From Candidatus Brocadiaceae bacterium (lineage in GTDB: Bacteria; Planctomycetota; Brocadiia; SM23-32): a stretch of 7,271 bases of DNA. This document shows, one piece after another, positions 1 through 5,938 of the stretch. A model generated the notes under the pieces. The model saw only the letters and a list, made by a program, of their open reading frames with translations, had not been told where the DNA came from and did not search any database. Where the stretch lies: NCBI GenBank assembly GCA_030615435.1, contig JAUWZH010000124.1, forward strand, positions 1 to 7,271. The letters run 5' to 3'. Position 1 is the first letter of the stretch, and every line of letters starts with the position of its first letter. A program made the translations under genes and the position numbers.

Positions 1-1
1 C

Positions 2-334
2 TCCGCAGGCGGGTACACGGCGGCCAAGGGCGGGATGGAGGCTTTTGCACGAACCTGCGCAACGGAACTGGCGGCCCACAAGATACGGGTCAATACTATC
101 GAGCCGGGCGCTACCTATACAGAATTGACAGTGCCGATGTACACTGAGCTAGTTGTCGAGGCACTGTATCAGAGGATTCCTCTGAAGGAGATCGCCCAGG
201 CGGATTGGATAGCGAGCGGGGTGGTCTTCCTCGCCAGCGACGATTCGCGCTACATGACCGGTCAGATTCTTGCCATTGACGGCGGCTACCTGATGGATGG
301 CAGCTTGCCTGGCGCCACGTACTGGGAAGAATAA
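2..334 (+). CDS. Short-chain dehydrogenase/reductase (SDR), C-terminal part
   Basis: This is the 3' part of a classical SDR oxidoreductase; the N-terminal NAD(P)-binding half (TGxxxGxG) lies left of the window. The first visible codons read SAGGYTAAKGG, which contains the catalytic YxxxK pair (Tyr at visible residue 5, Lys at 9). Next come IRVNTIEPG, the usual VNxIxPG strand and loop, and FLASDDSRYMTGQILAIDGGY, the standard SDR C-terminal signature. The reading frame is open from base 2, so the ATG at 35 is internal and not the start. Classical SDRs oxidise or reduce alcohols, sugars or hydroxy acids with NAD(P)H in the cytoplasm; the substrate here is unknown. A gap of about 150 bases separates it from the next gene on the same strand, so it may belong to the same operon. 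Confidence 0.93.
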   Translation, partial: SAGGYTAAKGGMEAFARTCATELAAHKIRVNTIEPGATYTELTVPMYTELVVEALYQRIPLKEIAQADWIASGVVFLASDDSRYMTGQILAIDGGYLMDGSLPGATYWEE

Positions 335-337
335 GAG

Positions 338-359
338 CGGCCTTTCGGACACAGGGCCG
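338..359 (+). terminator. Weak inverted repeat after the SDR gene
   Basis: CGGCC (338-342) and GGCCG (355-359) can pair around a 12-base loop just after the SDR stop codon. No T-run follows, so this is at best a weak or attenuating structure. It could also be chance in GC-rich DNA. Confidence 0.15.
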
Positions 360-487
360 TTGCCACGGGGCACCTTCGTCTTTTGCCTTCATGTCCGCAT
401 CACACAAGATGCAGGCTCATAATAGAAACTGTTTATTGCTCCGAGTAGTAAGCGCCCGCTTTTCCCTGAACATCAGGGAGCAAGGTG

Positions 488-1693
488 ATGGATGAAGAAC
501 GAGTCAGTCGCTGCCGGGAAGCCATGAGGGAGGCAGGAATCGGCCTGTTGGTGTGCCGACTGCCGGAGAACATGACCCTTCTTGCGGGCTACTATCCGCT
601 GACAGGCATGAACTTCCTGGCGCTTCCGTCGGAAGGAGAGCCGTCGCTTCTGGTGCCGGAGTCGGAGGAAAAGGAGGCATCGGCGGGCTGGTGGGAGCAG
701 GTGCGGACCTTCTCGTTCGGTCGGGTTGACTCCCCTGATCCCTCCGTGGCCGTGGAGCAGTTCCTGACCGACGTGCGGGAGCGACGGATTGCCGAGGGCG
801 CGGCGGTGGGCTTCGAGGGCAGCTTCGAAAGTGTGGCACCCGCGCTGCTGGCCGGCGAGAGTTCCTTGCCCGCCCTGCCTTACTTTGACCTGCTCAAGAA
901 AGTCTTCGGGGCGTCGGTGCGCGATGCCACCGACTTCATAATGGCGCAGCGGGCCACGAAGACCAGGGTGGAACTGGAGAAGATGCGTGTTGCAAGCAGG
1001 GTCGCGGCGTGTGGTTTGAGCGCGTTCCGCCATGCTGTCGAGCCCGGCCGGACCGAGGCTGAAATAGCAGGCATTGTCGCAGCAGCCGTCATGCGAGACG
1101 GCGTGCGCGTCACGGGCGCAGAGCGGATACTTCCATTCCCACAGGTCTCTTCAGGCCCCGAGCATACAAGCGTCGCCTGGCGCCCCTGCGTGATAAGTTC
1201 CGACAGGACAATTAGAGAGGGGGACCTGGTTGTCCTAGAGCTGGGGGTGGTGGTGAACGGATTCTGGGCCGACAACACACGCACCTTCACCGCGGGGCAA
1301 GAGACCCCCAGGCAAAAGGAGATCAGGGAGGTGGTTGAAACGGCTCAGCGCGAAGCATGCGCAGCGCTGGCGCCCGGAGTGCGTTGTTCGGATGTTGACC
1401 GCGCGGCCAGGTGCGTCATAGAAGAGGCCGGCCTGGGCGAATACTTCATTCACGTGACAGGTCACGGCATTGGGACCCGCTATCACGAGCCCGTGCCCAT
1501 TCTCTCACCGGGAAATGACGCCGCACTTGAGACCGGGATGGTGTGCAGCGTTGAGCCGGGGGTATACATCCCCGGATTTGGCGGCTTCCGAAAAGAGGAT
1601 ATTCTGGCCGTCGCCGAAGAAGGATCCGAAAACCTGACTGCGTGCGGTCAGGGCGCAGGGGCGAGCGATGATGATGAAAGCTGCAGTGCTTGA
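488..1693 (+). CDS. M24-family metallopeptidase-like hydrolase (Xaa-Pro aminopeptidase/creatinase fold)
   Basis: A 401-residue protein with the pita-bread fold of the M24 family (Xaa-Pro aminopeptidase, prolidase, creatinase). Residues 1 to about 145 resemble the creatinase-type N-terminal domain; about 155-390 is the M24 domain. Metal ligands can be placed by motif: E251 in LELG, D262 in WADNTRT (11 residues on, as in the family), H326 in HVTGHGIGTRYHEP, E356 in SVEPGVY and E370 in FRKED. The three His of the HxxxHxxxxxxH pattern (322, 326, 333) are present. The first ligand, normally Asp, is Glu here. An ATG at 488 with GGGAG at 476-480 (7-base spacing) was preferred to a GTG one codon earlier. 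The stop overlaps the next gene by 26 bases, so the two are probably translationally coupled. Family members cleave Xaa-Pro bonds or C-N bonds of small molecules such as creatine. The catabolic context makes a small-molecule substrate possible, but this is inference. Confidence 0.9.
   Translation: MDEERVSRCREAMREAGIGLLVCRLPENMTLLAGYYPLTGMNFLALPSEGEPSLLVPESEEKEASAGWWEQVRTFSFGRVDSPDPSVAVEQFLTDVRERRIAEGAAVGFEGSFESVAPALLAGESSLPALPYFDLLKKVFGASVRDATDFIMAQRATKTRVELEKMRVASRVAACGLSAFRHAVEPGRTEAEIAGIVAAAVMRDGVRVTGAERILPFPQVSSGPEHTSVAWRPCVISSDRTIREGDLVVLELGVVVNGFWADNTRTFTAGQETPRQKEIREVVETAQREACAALAPGVRCSDVDRAARCVIEEAGLGEYFIHVTGHGIGTRYHEPVPILSPGNDAALETGMVCSVEPGVYIPGFGGFRKEDILAVAEEGSENLTACGQGAGASDDDESCSA
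1657..1661 (+). promoter_or_regulatory. Ribosome binding site for the zinc dehydrogenase
   Basis: AGGGG lies inside the end of the M24 gene. Three consecutive ATG codons follow at 1668, 1671 and 1674, with spacings of 6, 9 and 12 bases. The first two have the better distances; the third would give the MKAAVLEG start common in this family. Confidence 0.5.
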
Positions 1694-2714
1694 AGGGAAA
1701 CTGGAGTGTCGTTACGAGGATGTGCCCAGGCCCAAACCTGCTGCTGGCGAGGCTCTATGCCGCGTTAAAGCCGTGGGCATCTGTGGCACTGACATGGAGT
1801 TGTATCGCGGAACGATGCCCTTCCTTGAAATGGGCCTCGCGAAGTACCCCTTGATACCGGGACACGAGTGGTCAGGAGTGGTTGAAGAGGTGGGGGAAGG
1901 GGTCAGAGGGCTTTCTCCAGGCGACAGAGTGACAGCGGATGTCAGCATAGGCTGCGGCGGATGCGTCAGTTGCAAGCGCGGGCTATACAACCTCTGCAAT
2001 AACAGGCGGGAAGTAGGCATAAGCGGGGGAAAGGACGGAGCCTTTGCGGAATTTATCACGATGCCGAAAGCATTCCTGTATAAGGTGCCCGACCATGTTT
2101 CCTTCGACGAGGCGGCTCTCACCGAACCAACCGCCACGGTGGTCAAAGCCATTCAGAAGACACCCATAAGGCTGGGCGATATAGTTCTTGTTATAGGCGA
2201 CGGCCCCATCGGCCTGCTGGGCATGCAGGCGGCGAGGTGCGGCGGTGCTGGCCACCTTATAGTGGCTGGCTTGCAGGAATGGAAGTTGAAGATAGCCGGG
2301 GAACTCGGCGCCGACCGCGTTGTGAACGTCAACGAGGAGAGCCTGTGTCAGGTCGTGATGGACACCACAGACGGCACAGGAGTTGACTACCTCATTGAAG
2401 CATCTGGAAGCGCAGAGGCCATCGGCCAGGCTTTGTCGCTCGCAAGGTCGGGCGGCGTCATAAACGTTGTTGGGATATACGAAACTGCAATCCCGAACTA
2501 CGACATGTCGGACGTAGTGCTGAGGGACATTTCCGTCATTGGATCCGTGGCAAGCCCCAACGCCTACGAAGCCACTATAAGGCTGATAGCGTCGGGGCGC
2601 ATAAAGACCGCTCCGTGCATAAGCCACCGTTTTGCGCTTTCTGAGATAGACCGCGCCCTCGAGGTCCAGCAGAAGTTGCCCGCCGAGCGCCTGAAGATCC
2701 TGCTCTACCCTTGA
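1668..2714 (+). CDS. Zinc-dependent medium-chain alcohol/polyol dehydrogenase (MDR)
   Basis: A 348-residue medium-chain dehydrogenase of the sorbitol/threonine dehydrogenase type, normal length for the family. The GroES-like catalytic domain shows the catalytic zinc ligands C39 (GICGTD), H66-E67 (GHEWSG) and E153 (LTEPTATV), and the four structural-zinc cysteines C96, C99, C102 and C110. The Rossmann domain has GDGPIG (177-182). The position after the second beta strand, where NAD-specific members usually have Asp, reads VAGLQEWK, with Gly at 201, so cofactor preference cannot be called. The enzyme should oxidise a secondary alcohol of a polyol, sugar or hydroxy acid in the cytoplasm; the substrate is unknown. 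It overlaps the M24 gene upstream and its TGA sits 14 bases before the LarA-like start, so all three are probably one operon. Ile codons are mostly ATA (15 of 25 by my count), unlike the isomerases further right. Confidence 0.95.
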   Translation: MMMKAAVLEGKLECRYEDVPRPKPAAGEALCRVKAVGICGTDMELYRGTMPFLEMGLAKYPLIPGHEWSGVVEEVGEGVRGLSPGDRVTADVSIGCGGCVSCKRGLYNLCNNRREVGISGGKDGAFAEFITMPKAFLYKVPDHVSFDEAALTEPTATVVKAIQKTPIRLGDIVLVIGDGPIGLLGMQAARCGGAGHLIVAGLQEWKLKIAGELGADRVVNVNEESLCQVVMDTTDGTGVDYLIEASGSAEAIGQALSLARSGGVINVVGIYETAIPNYDMSDVVLRDISVIGSVASPNAYEATIRLIASGRIKTAPCISHRFALSEIDRALEVQQKLPAERLKILLYP

Positions 2715-2728
2715 AGCTGGGAACTGTA

Positions 2729-3104
2729 ATGGAAGTCCGCCTGACACGGGGTCTGACGAACTCGGTGACAATTGACATAACCCGCAAGAACCTTTTGGGC
2801 GGGTATGCACCCGGGCGCATCGGGGTCTCGCGGCCCCTTACGGCGCAGCTCCAAGGGGCTTTGCTCAAACCCATCGGCCGGCAGGCCATCAAACAGTACG
2901 CAACTCATAAGAGCAACTGCCTCATCATAATTGATGACCTCACACGCACCACTGCCGTTCGCCATGTCCTTCCCGTAGTCATGCAGCCGCTTGAAGAGGC
3001 CGGCCTGGATTGGCATGGCATCTGCATTCTCGTGGCGCTCGGGACGCACCGGCCGCTGCCTGGCAGAAAGAAGGACAGATGAAGAAAGCACTCGCAAAGT
3101 ATAG
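2729..3104 (+). pseudogene. LarA-like (DUF2088) racemase gene, N-terminal fragment, frameshifted and truncated
   Basis: The open frame of 117 codons ends at TGA 3080-3082 and matches only the first third of the nickel-pincer-dependent LarA/DUF2088 family (usually about 420 residues). Visible family features are the N-terminal MEVRLTRG, the ALLKPIG segment, the IIIDDLTR strand (D69, D70, R73) and LVALGTHRP with the catalytic-type His at 107. The spacing between the DDLTR Arg and the GTHR His is about that of lactate racemase. After GTHRPL the frame runs into PGRKKDR and stops. The +1 frame then reads TDEESTRKV at 3075-3101, which resembles what normally follows GTHRP in this family, and ends at TAG 3102-3104. 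This indicates a frameshift between about 3053 and 3075 followed by loss of the rest of the gene at the transposase boundary. The ATG at 2729 (GGGA at 2719-2722) is preferred; a TTG at 2711 overlapping the previous stop is the alternative. The product would lack the later His and Lys residues that hold the nickel pincer, so it should be inactive. Confidence 0.8.
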
Positions 3105-3105
3105 A

Positions 3106-3429
3106 TCATCTCCCCCCAAAAAGTGAGTTCGCGTTGTGGTCGAGAGCCTGCTCGACTTTGAGCACGAAGTATCGGTCGTCGCGGAAGCCGTGGGCATGGT
3201 GTTTGATGAGTTTGATCCTGTTGTTGATTCCGTCGAGCCGCCTGGTGTGGATCGGGTAGTCGGAGTGGTTCAGGATGCCTTCGCGATGGCGCTCGAGAGT
3301 CCTGGCGAAGCACATTAGCTCCGGATGGCCGACCTCACACCACGAGCTCCGCCGATTTGCTGCCGACTCAGTCCTTGATCTGACAAACCCTTGACGCCGC
3401 GCCGGGGAACGAAGATCTTCAGCGTCCAC
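3106..3429 (-). pseudogene. ISL3-family transposase, C-terminal remnant
   Basis: A 107-codon - strand frame whose last 75 or so residues match the C-terminus of ISL3-type DDE transposases: GHPELMCFARTLERHREGIL, then RRLDGINNRIKLIK and HAHGFRDDRYFVLKV. In this family the conserved EGxNNxIK segment carries the third catalytic acid; here it is Asp (GAC at 3232-3234) in LDGINN. Residues 1 to about 28 fit poorly and probably contain indels or unrelated DNA. Most of the transposase, including the zinc-finger and first two catalytic Asp regions, is missing. The stop at 3106-3108 sits beside CCCCCCAAAAAGTGAG (3111-3126), which looks like the terminal repeat region of such an element. No matching second end was found in the window. 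The element abuts the broken LarA-like gene. Confidence 0.8.
3109..3126. mobile_element. Probable terminal end of the ISL3-type element
   Basis: The C-run followed by AAAAAGTGAG directly next to the transposase stop is placed and composed like an IS end, and the LarA-like reading frame is lost just to its left. The partner repeat is not visible, so the exact tip and any 8-base target duplication cannot be defined. Confidence 0.4.
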
Positions 3430-3437
3430 GTCCCCGG
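3402..3437. repeat. Compound inverted repeat downstream of the - strand isomerase
   Basis: CCGGGGA (3402-3408) and TCCCCGG (3431-3437) form a 7-base inverted repeat whose interior contains the perfect palindrome GAAGATCTTC (3411-3420). It lies about 45 bases beyond the stop codon of the - strand isomerase and could act as a transcript-end hairpin. No T-run follows on the - strand, so a classical terminator is not supported. Confidence 0.35.
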
Positions 3438-3482
3438 ACTCGCCTGTGTCCGTGACTGTTGTGGGTGGAGAAAGCCGTTACG

Positions 3483-4985
3483 CTACAGATTCACAGTAGG
3501 CATGCCCAGAAGGTCCGCAAGCTGCCCCAGTTCATGTCCGACGTCACCACGGACCGTGATGACATGGTGAGGCACGCCTGCCTTCAGCAGCAGCTCGGTG
3601 AACTCCTTGATCGGCCGCTCCACCCTCACCATGGCGTGGACGTCGTTGATGGGTAGAGGGTCCAGGTCGAGGATTTCGCCGCCACTGACGAGCATCCGCC
3701 ATCCGTCGGACTGCTCAACGAAGTGAGCCATCGTGCAGGGGCCGGGCTCTGGCACGAACAGCGTGCTGCACCCCGTCCCCTCCAGGCCCCATCGCTCCGC
3801 CGTTGGGGTCAGCTTGACCAACCCGTGGCGCGCCTGGCCGGGGTCGCCGAAGCCATGTCCCAGAAGCAGCCACGCATTGCGCTCCACATCGAACTCGCTC
3901 CACTCCAGAAAGAAGGGCATGTTGCCGGTGAGCTGATGGAGGACCTTCATCATGATCAGGCCGATGACATCTCCTTCCGCCACGCCCGGAAACCCTGCTT
4001 CGTGCAACCACGCCAGTCCCAGATTCGGCGTCGTCTTCAGCTTCTTCTCAATGAAATGCTGACACAGAAGGGCCACGCCGTCCAGACGGAATCGCCTCAC
4101 CAACCGCCGCAGTGCTACGGCGAGGCGCGCGGCCTTCTCCAGATCGGCGGCTCCAACCCCTTCGATCGTGTACTCGGTACGCGCACGCCGGATAAGGGCC
4201 TGCACGTCCGCGTCCTCCGGGGTAGTCCTCTCCCACTGCTGCGCCAGGTGGTTGATCTGGACATGGACCACCTCAGGGCCCAGGGCGCCCTTGACCCTGG
4301 TCTTGTCGTATTCGAAATCGAACATCCCCCGGAACACGTGGCCGATCACCCCGATCGTCATCGTCTTGAGGCGCTTGTGGATCGTGGCCACATTGATGAA
4401 GCGATTGATCTTGCGATAGGCGTCCTCATCGTGGATGCTCCCCGCCACCGCCTCGATTGCGCGGCCGCGGTCTCCCATCTTTCGGAAGCCGCACACCAGT
4501 TGCACGAGGGCCATCAGGCCGCTGTTGCGGAGCACGCCGCTGTAGTCGTCGTCGTAGTCGAACCTGTCGCGATTTTGCGATCCGAACACCAGCAGCGGAA
4601 CCCCGGGCACGTGGGACAGCAATTGGTGGACATACGAATCGGGGACGTACGTCCGATAGGCCAGAACCAGGAGGTCCACTTGCTCCTCGCGGAACTTCCG
4701 CCCCACCTTGTCGGCGGCGTCAATCGTGTCGATCAGGTCAGAGCAGATGATGTCGTGCTTCTCTGACAACCGCTCGCGGACCTCCCTGGCATCCTGTTCG
4801 ACCAGCCCTTTGAGCGATGGGTACATCCTCCAGTATTCGAAGAACCCAGTCGCCACGAGCCCGATCTTGAGTTTCTTCCCCCTCCCGATGCGGTCGAACG
4901 AAAGCAGATCGCCGAATGTGTCGCCGTCGGCTACCTCGAATGACTGCACGTGCGCTTGATCTCTGGCCATTTCTTCATTCGACAT
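3483..4985 (-). CDS. L-arabinose/L-fucose isomerase superfamily protein
   Basis: A complete 500-residue protein of the aldose-ketose isomerase superfamily that includes AraA and FucI. These cytoplasmic Mn(II)-dependent enzymes interconvert aldoses and ketoses. The N-terminal half has KLKIGLVATG (38-47) and DLLVLAYRTYVPDS, as in AraA-type proteins. Expected metal ligands are present: E337 in GVAEGD, E361 (or E364) in FLEWSEFD, H377 in LLGHGFG and H473/H474 in GVPHHVIT. The 24-residue gap between the first two acids matches FucI spacing. Length equals that of typical L-arabinose isomerase, but similarity appears distant, so the sugar is uncertain. The ATG at 4985 was chosen because GGAGG (4995-4999) lies 9 bases upstream; an ATG at 4991 is too close and the frame extension to 5066 looks non-coding. 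Ile codons are almost all ATC, with no ATA seen, in contrast to the dehydrogenase on the left. Confidence 0.9.
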   Translation of the reverse strand: MSNEEMARDQAHVQSFEVADGDTFGDLLSFDRIGRGKKLKIGLVATGFFEYWRMYPSLKGLVEQDAREVRERLSEKHDIICSDLIDTIDAADKVGRKFREEQVDLLVLAYRTYVPDSYVHQLLSHVPGVPLLVFGSQNRDRFDYDDDYSGVLRNSGLMALVQLVCGFRKMGDRGRAIEAVAGSIHDEDAYRKINRFINVATIHKRLKTMTIGVIGHVFRGMFDFEYDKTRVKGALGPEVVHVQINHLAQQWERTTPEDADVQALIRRARTEYTIEGVGAADLEKAARLAVALRRLVRRFRLDGVALLCQHFIEKKLKTTPNLGLAWLHEAGFPGVAEGDVIGLIMMKVLHQLTGNMPFFLEWSEFDVERNAWLLLGHGFGDPGQARHGLVKLTPTAERWGLEGTGCSTLFVPEPGPCTMAHFVEQSDGWRMLVSGGEILDLDPLPINDVHAMVRVERPIKEFTELLLKAGVPHHVITVRGDVGHELGQLADLLGMPTVNL

Positions 4986-4994
4986 TGTCATTGG

Positions 4995-4999
4995 CCTCC
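4995..4999 (-). promoter_or_regulatory. Ribosome binding site deciding the isomerase start
   Basis: GGAGG read on the - strand, 9 bases before the ATG at 4985 and only 3 before the ATG at 4991. This favours the MSNEE start. Confidence 0.7.
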
Positions 5000-5095
5000 G
5001 TGAACTTGTGTGGCCCTCCTCAAGATACAAATGCTGGCAACGGCCCCGTACTGGCGTTCGACCCATGCTACTGAATCATCCCGAGGAATTCCACC

Positions 5096-5270
5096 GTGGC
5101 ATATGACGTGCTTGTCACGGCGCTGGCCAACCTGGACGTACCCTGCAGGGGAGCCCCCCTCAGTTGCGACGCTGACCGCCGGTCCCGGCTCTCGGAGCTT
5201 CCCTGCCGCGGCCGCTCACGATGGCGTCTGTCGCCGTCGGCGTTAATCTCATGCCGAGAACACGTTCGCC
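5096..5270 (+). pseudogene. Possible 5' relic of a PfkB-family sugar kinase gene
   Basis: A GTG at 5096 preceded by GAGGA (5083-5087, 8-base spacing) opens with MAYDVLVTALANLDVPCRG. This resembles the first beta strand and conserved Asp of PfkB carbohydrate kinases (typically YDVLVxGxxxxD). Family-like pieces then appear in other frames: AGPGSRSF and HDG near 5172-5220, and MASVAVGVNL from 5221, where a GGxAxNVAVxLAxLG segment would be expected. The open + strand frame continues to 5422 but is Arg/Ser-rich and unlike the family. I read this as a decayed kinase start divergent from the isomerase gene, a sensible partner for it. The match is short and by memory only, so this is tentative. Confidence 0.3.
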
Positions 5271-5416
5271 CCGGCCGGAGCGATCCACTGCTCACGATCG
5301 GGCGGCCGAGCGGCCCCGTACCACTGGCGAAGCGCATCAGCTTCGCATGGCCCCGCAGAAAGACGTACGGCGCCGACACATTTATCCTGCCGACGCCGCA
5401 AGGTCTTCTTCAATAT
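5271..5416. other. Non-coding or degraded stretch between the kinase-like relic and the tRNA
   Basis: No convincing gene is seen on either strand. A - strand frame from 5379 begins MSAPYVFLRGHAKLMRF but soon becomes low-complexity in Arg and Ser and has no clear ribosome binding site. GTCGGC occurs twice as a direct repeat on the - strand just downstream of the tRNA. There is no T-run terminator after the tRNA. Confidence 0.4.
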
Positions 5417-5492
5417 TGGTAGCGGGGGCGGGACTCGAACCCGCGACTTGAGGCTTATGAATCCTCCGCTCTGCCAACTGAGCTACCCCGCC
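5417..5492 (-). tRNA. tRNA-Met (anticodon CAU), CCA encoded
   Basis: The - strand folds as a 76-base cloverleaf: acceptor GGCGGGG with CCCCGCT (G1-U72 wobble), U8-A9, D-stem GCTC/GAGC with an 8-base loop, anticodon loop TTCATAA, a 5-base variable loop, T-stem GCGGG/CCCGC with TTCGAGT, discriminator A73 and encoded CCA. Anticodon CAU with this body fits elongator tRNA-Met; an initiator is unlikely because the acceptor lacks the C1 x A72 mismatch. A tRNA-Ile2 read after lysidine modification cannot be fully excluded. The anticodon stem has four pairs plus an A31 x G39 mismatch next to the loop, which is unusual and may mean recent mutation. A near-perfect promoter stands 12 bases upstream. Confidence 0.93.
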
Positions 5493-5504
5493 ACGACGGC
5501 TCCT

Positions 5505-5532
5505 ATTATATGTGACCACCAAAGCGTGTCAA
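5505..5532 (-). promoter_or_regulatory. Consensus sigma70-type promoter of the tRNA gene
   Basis: Read on the - strand: TTGACA (5527-5532), a 16-base spacer, and TATAAT (5505-5510), both hexamers exact consensus. The -10 ends 12 bases before the mature tRNA 5' end, giving a very short leader. Strong promoters like this are common for stable RNA genes. Confidence 0.88.
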
Positions 5533-5549
5533 CCTCGCGGCCATGGATT

Positions 5550-5592
5550 CCAGCCTCCGCGCATCCAGCCTCTGAGCAATGCCTGCCAGCCT
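5550..5592. repeat. Three short direct repeats of CCAGCCT
   Basis: CCAGCCT occurs at 5550-5556, 5565-5571 and 5586-5592. They lie between the end of the cysE-like homology and the tRNA promoter. They may mark slippage or deletion scars, or be chance. Confidence 0.35.
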
Positions 5593-5724
5593 ATCGAGAA
5601 TGCGAGAGCATCCGCGCCACGCAGCGCAGCTCGTGCGTCCACAGCCAATGCGCCAGGCGGTGAATCCATAGTGCGTGGAGCCCCGGGGAGCAGAAAAGGA
5701 CCTCGCCGAGGGATCCTCGGCTTG
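5591..5724 (-). pseudogene. cysE: Serine O-acetyltransferase (cysE) N-terminal-domain remnant
   Basis: The - strand reads GEVLFCSPGLHALWIHRL followed by AHWLWTHELRCVARMLSHSR (5594-5709). This is very like the end of the helical N-terminal domain of CysE serine acetyltransferases (EVLxxYPGLHAIxxHRxAHxLW...LARxLSxxxRxxTGIEIHPGA). Immediately upstream the family's DPAA motif appears as EDPSA, but in another frame (5704-5718), so a small deletion and frameshift separates the two. After MLSHSR a stop codon follows, and the left-handed beta-helix hexapeptide repeats that carry the active site are absent. The intact enzyme makes O-acetylserine for cysteine synthesis; this copy cannot. The fragment ends just upstream of the tRNA promoter. 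Confidence 0.65.
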
Positions 5725-5842
5725 CACGGATCTGTGTTTGGGCCTCATCCCTTGTCTGCCACGAGGAAGTGGCGGCATTGTTCAGCCCTTGGGTGAGGTG
5801 AGGGGCTTTCCGGCAATTCCCGTTTTCCGTCACTACCGCTCC
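5725..5842. other. Intergenic sequence without a recognised gene
   Basis: This stretch lies upstream of the cysE remnant. Short frames cross it on both strands but none resembles a known protein. It may hold degraded N-terminal cysE sequence that is no longer recognisable. Confidence 0.4.
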
Positions 5843-5844
5843 TG

Positions 5845-5867
5845 CGGACAGGCGTGTAAAATGTCCG
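5845..5867 (+). promoter_or_regulatory. Inverted repeat CGGACA-N11-TGTCCG, candidate operator or promoter region
   Basis: CGGACA (5845-5850) and TGTCCG (5862-5867) form a perfect 6-base inverted repeat around an AT-richer core that contains TAAAAT (5857-5862), a possible -10 hexamer. No good -35 is visible. It lies about 75 bases before the + strand isomerase start, so it is well placed as an operator or promoter element, but this is inference from position and symmetry. Confidence 0.3.
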
Positions 5868-5876
5868 GCAAAGGCT

Positions 5877-5894
5877 GGGGGGGAACGGCCCCCC
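5877..5894 (+). other. G-run/C-run hairpin in the leader of the + strand isomerase
   Basis: Seven G (5877-5883) and six C (5889-5894) can pair around a small loop, followed by non-T sequence. It lies about 45 bases before the start codon. It could stabilise or pause the leader transcript; it is not a typical terminator. Confidence 0.35.
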
Positions 5895-5938
5895 GTGCCG
5901 CGGATCTATCGTGCGAGTTGCGATGGGAGGATTGAAGC

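Noticed and set aside
383..423. Possible promoter (TTGCCT and CATAAT) before the M24 gene
   Set aside because: The two hexamers are too far apart (about 29 bases) and neither has a partner at the right distance.
1983..2810. 275-codon - strand frame
   Set aside because: It is antisense to the zinc dehydrogenase, whose zinc ligands and Rossmann motif are intact on the + strand.
3723..4766. Long + strand frame of 347 codons opposite the isomerase
   Set aside because: It is a His/Gln/Arg-rich shadow of the - strand isomerase, which has recognisable motifs, a good ribosome binding site and full family length.
5107..5119. Inverted repeat CGTG-N5-CACG as a regulator site
   Set aside because: The arms are only four bases, it lies inside the kinase-like relic, and no promoter element stands beside it.
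5377..5416. Terminator after the tRNA
   Set aside because: The GTCGGC elements are direct rather than inverted repeats and there is no T-run.
5221..5451. Open + strand frame ending in VAGAGLEPAT
   Set aside because: The ending is the antisense translation of the tRNA T-arm, a well-known artefact of calling genes across tRNAs.
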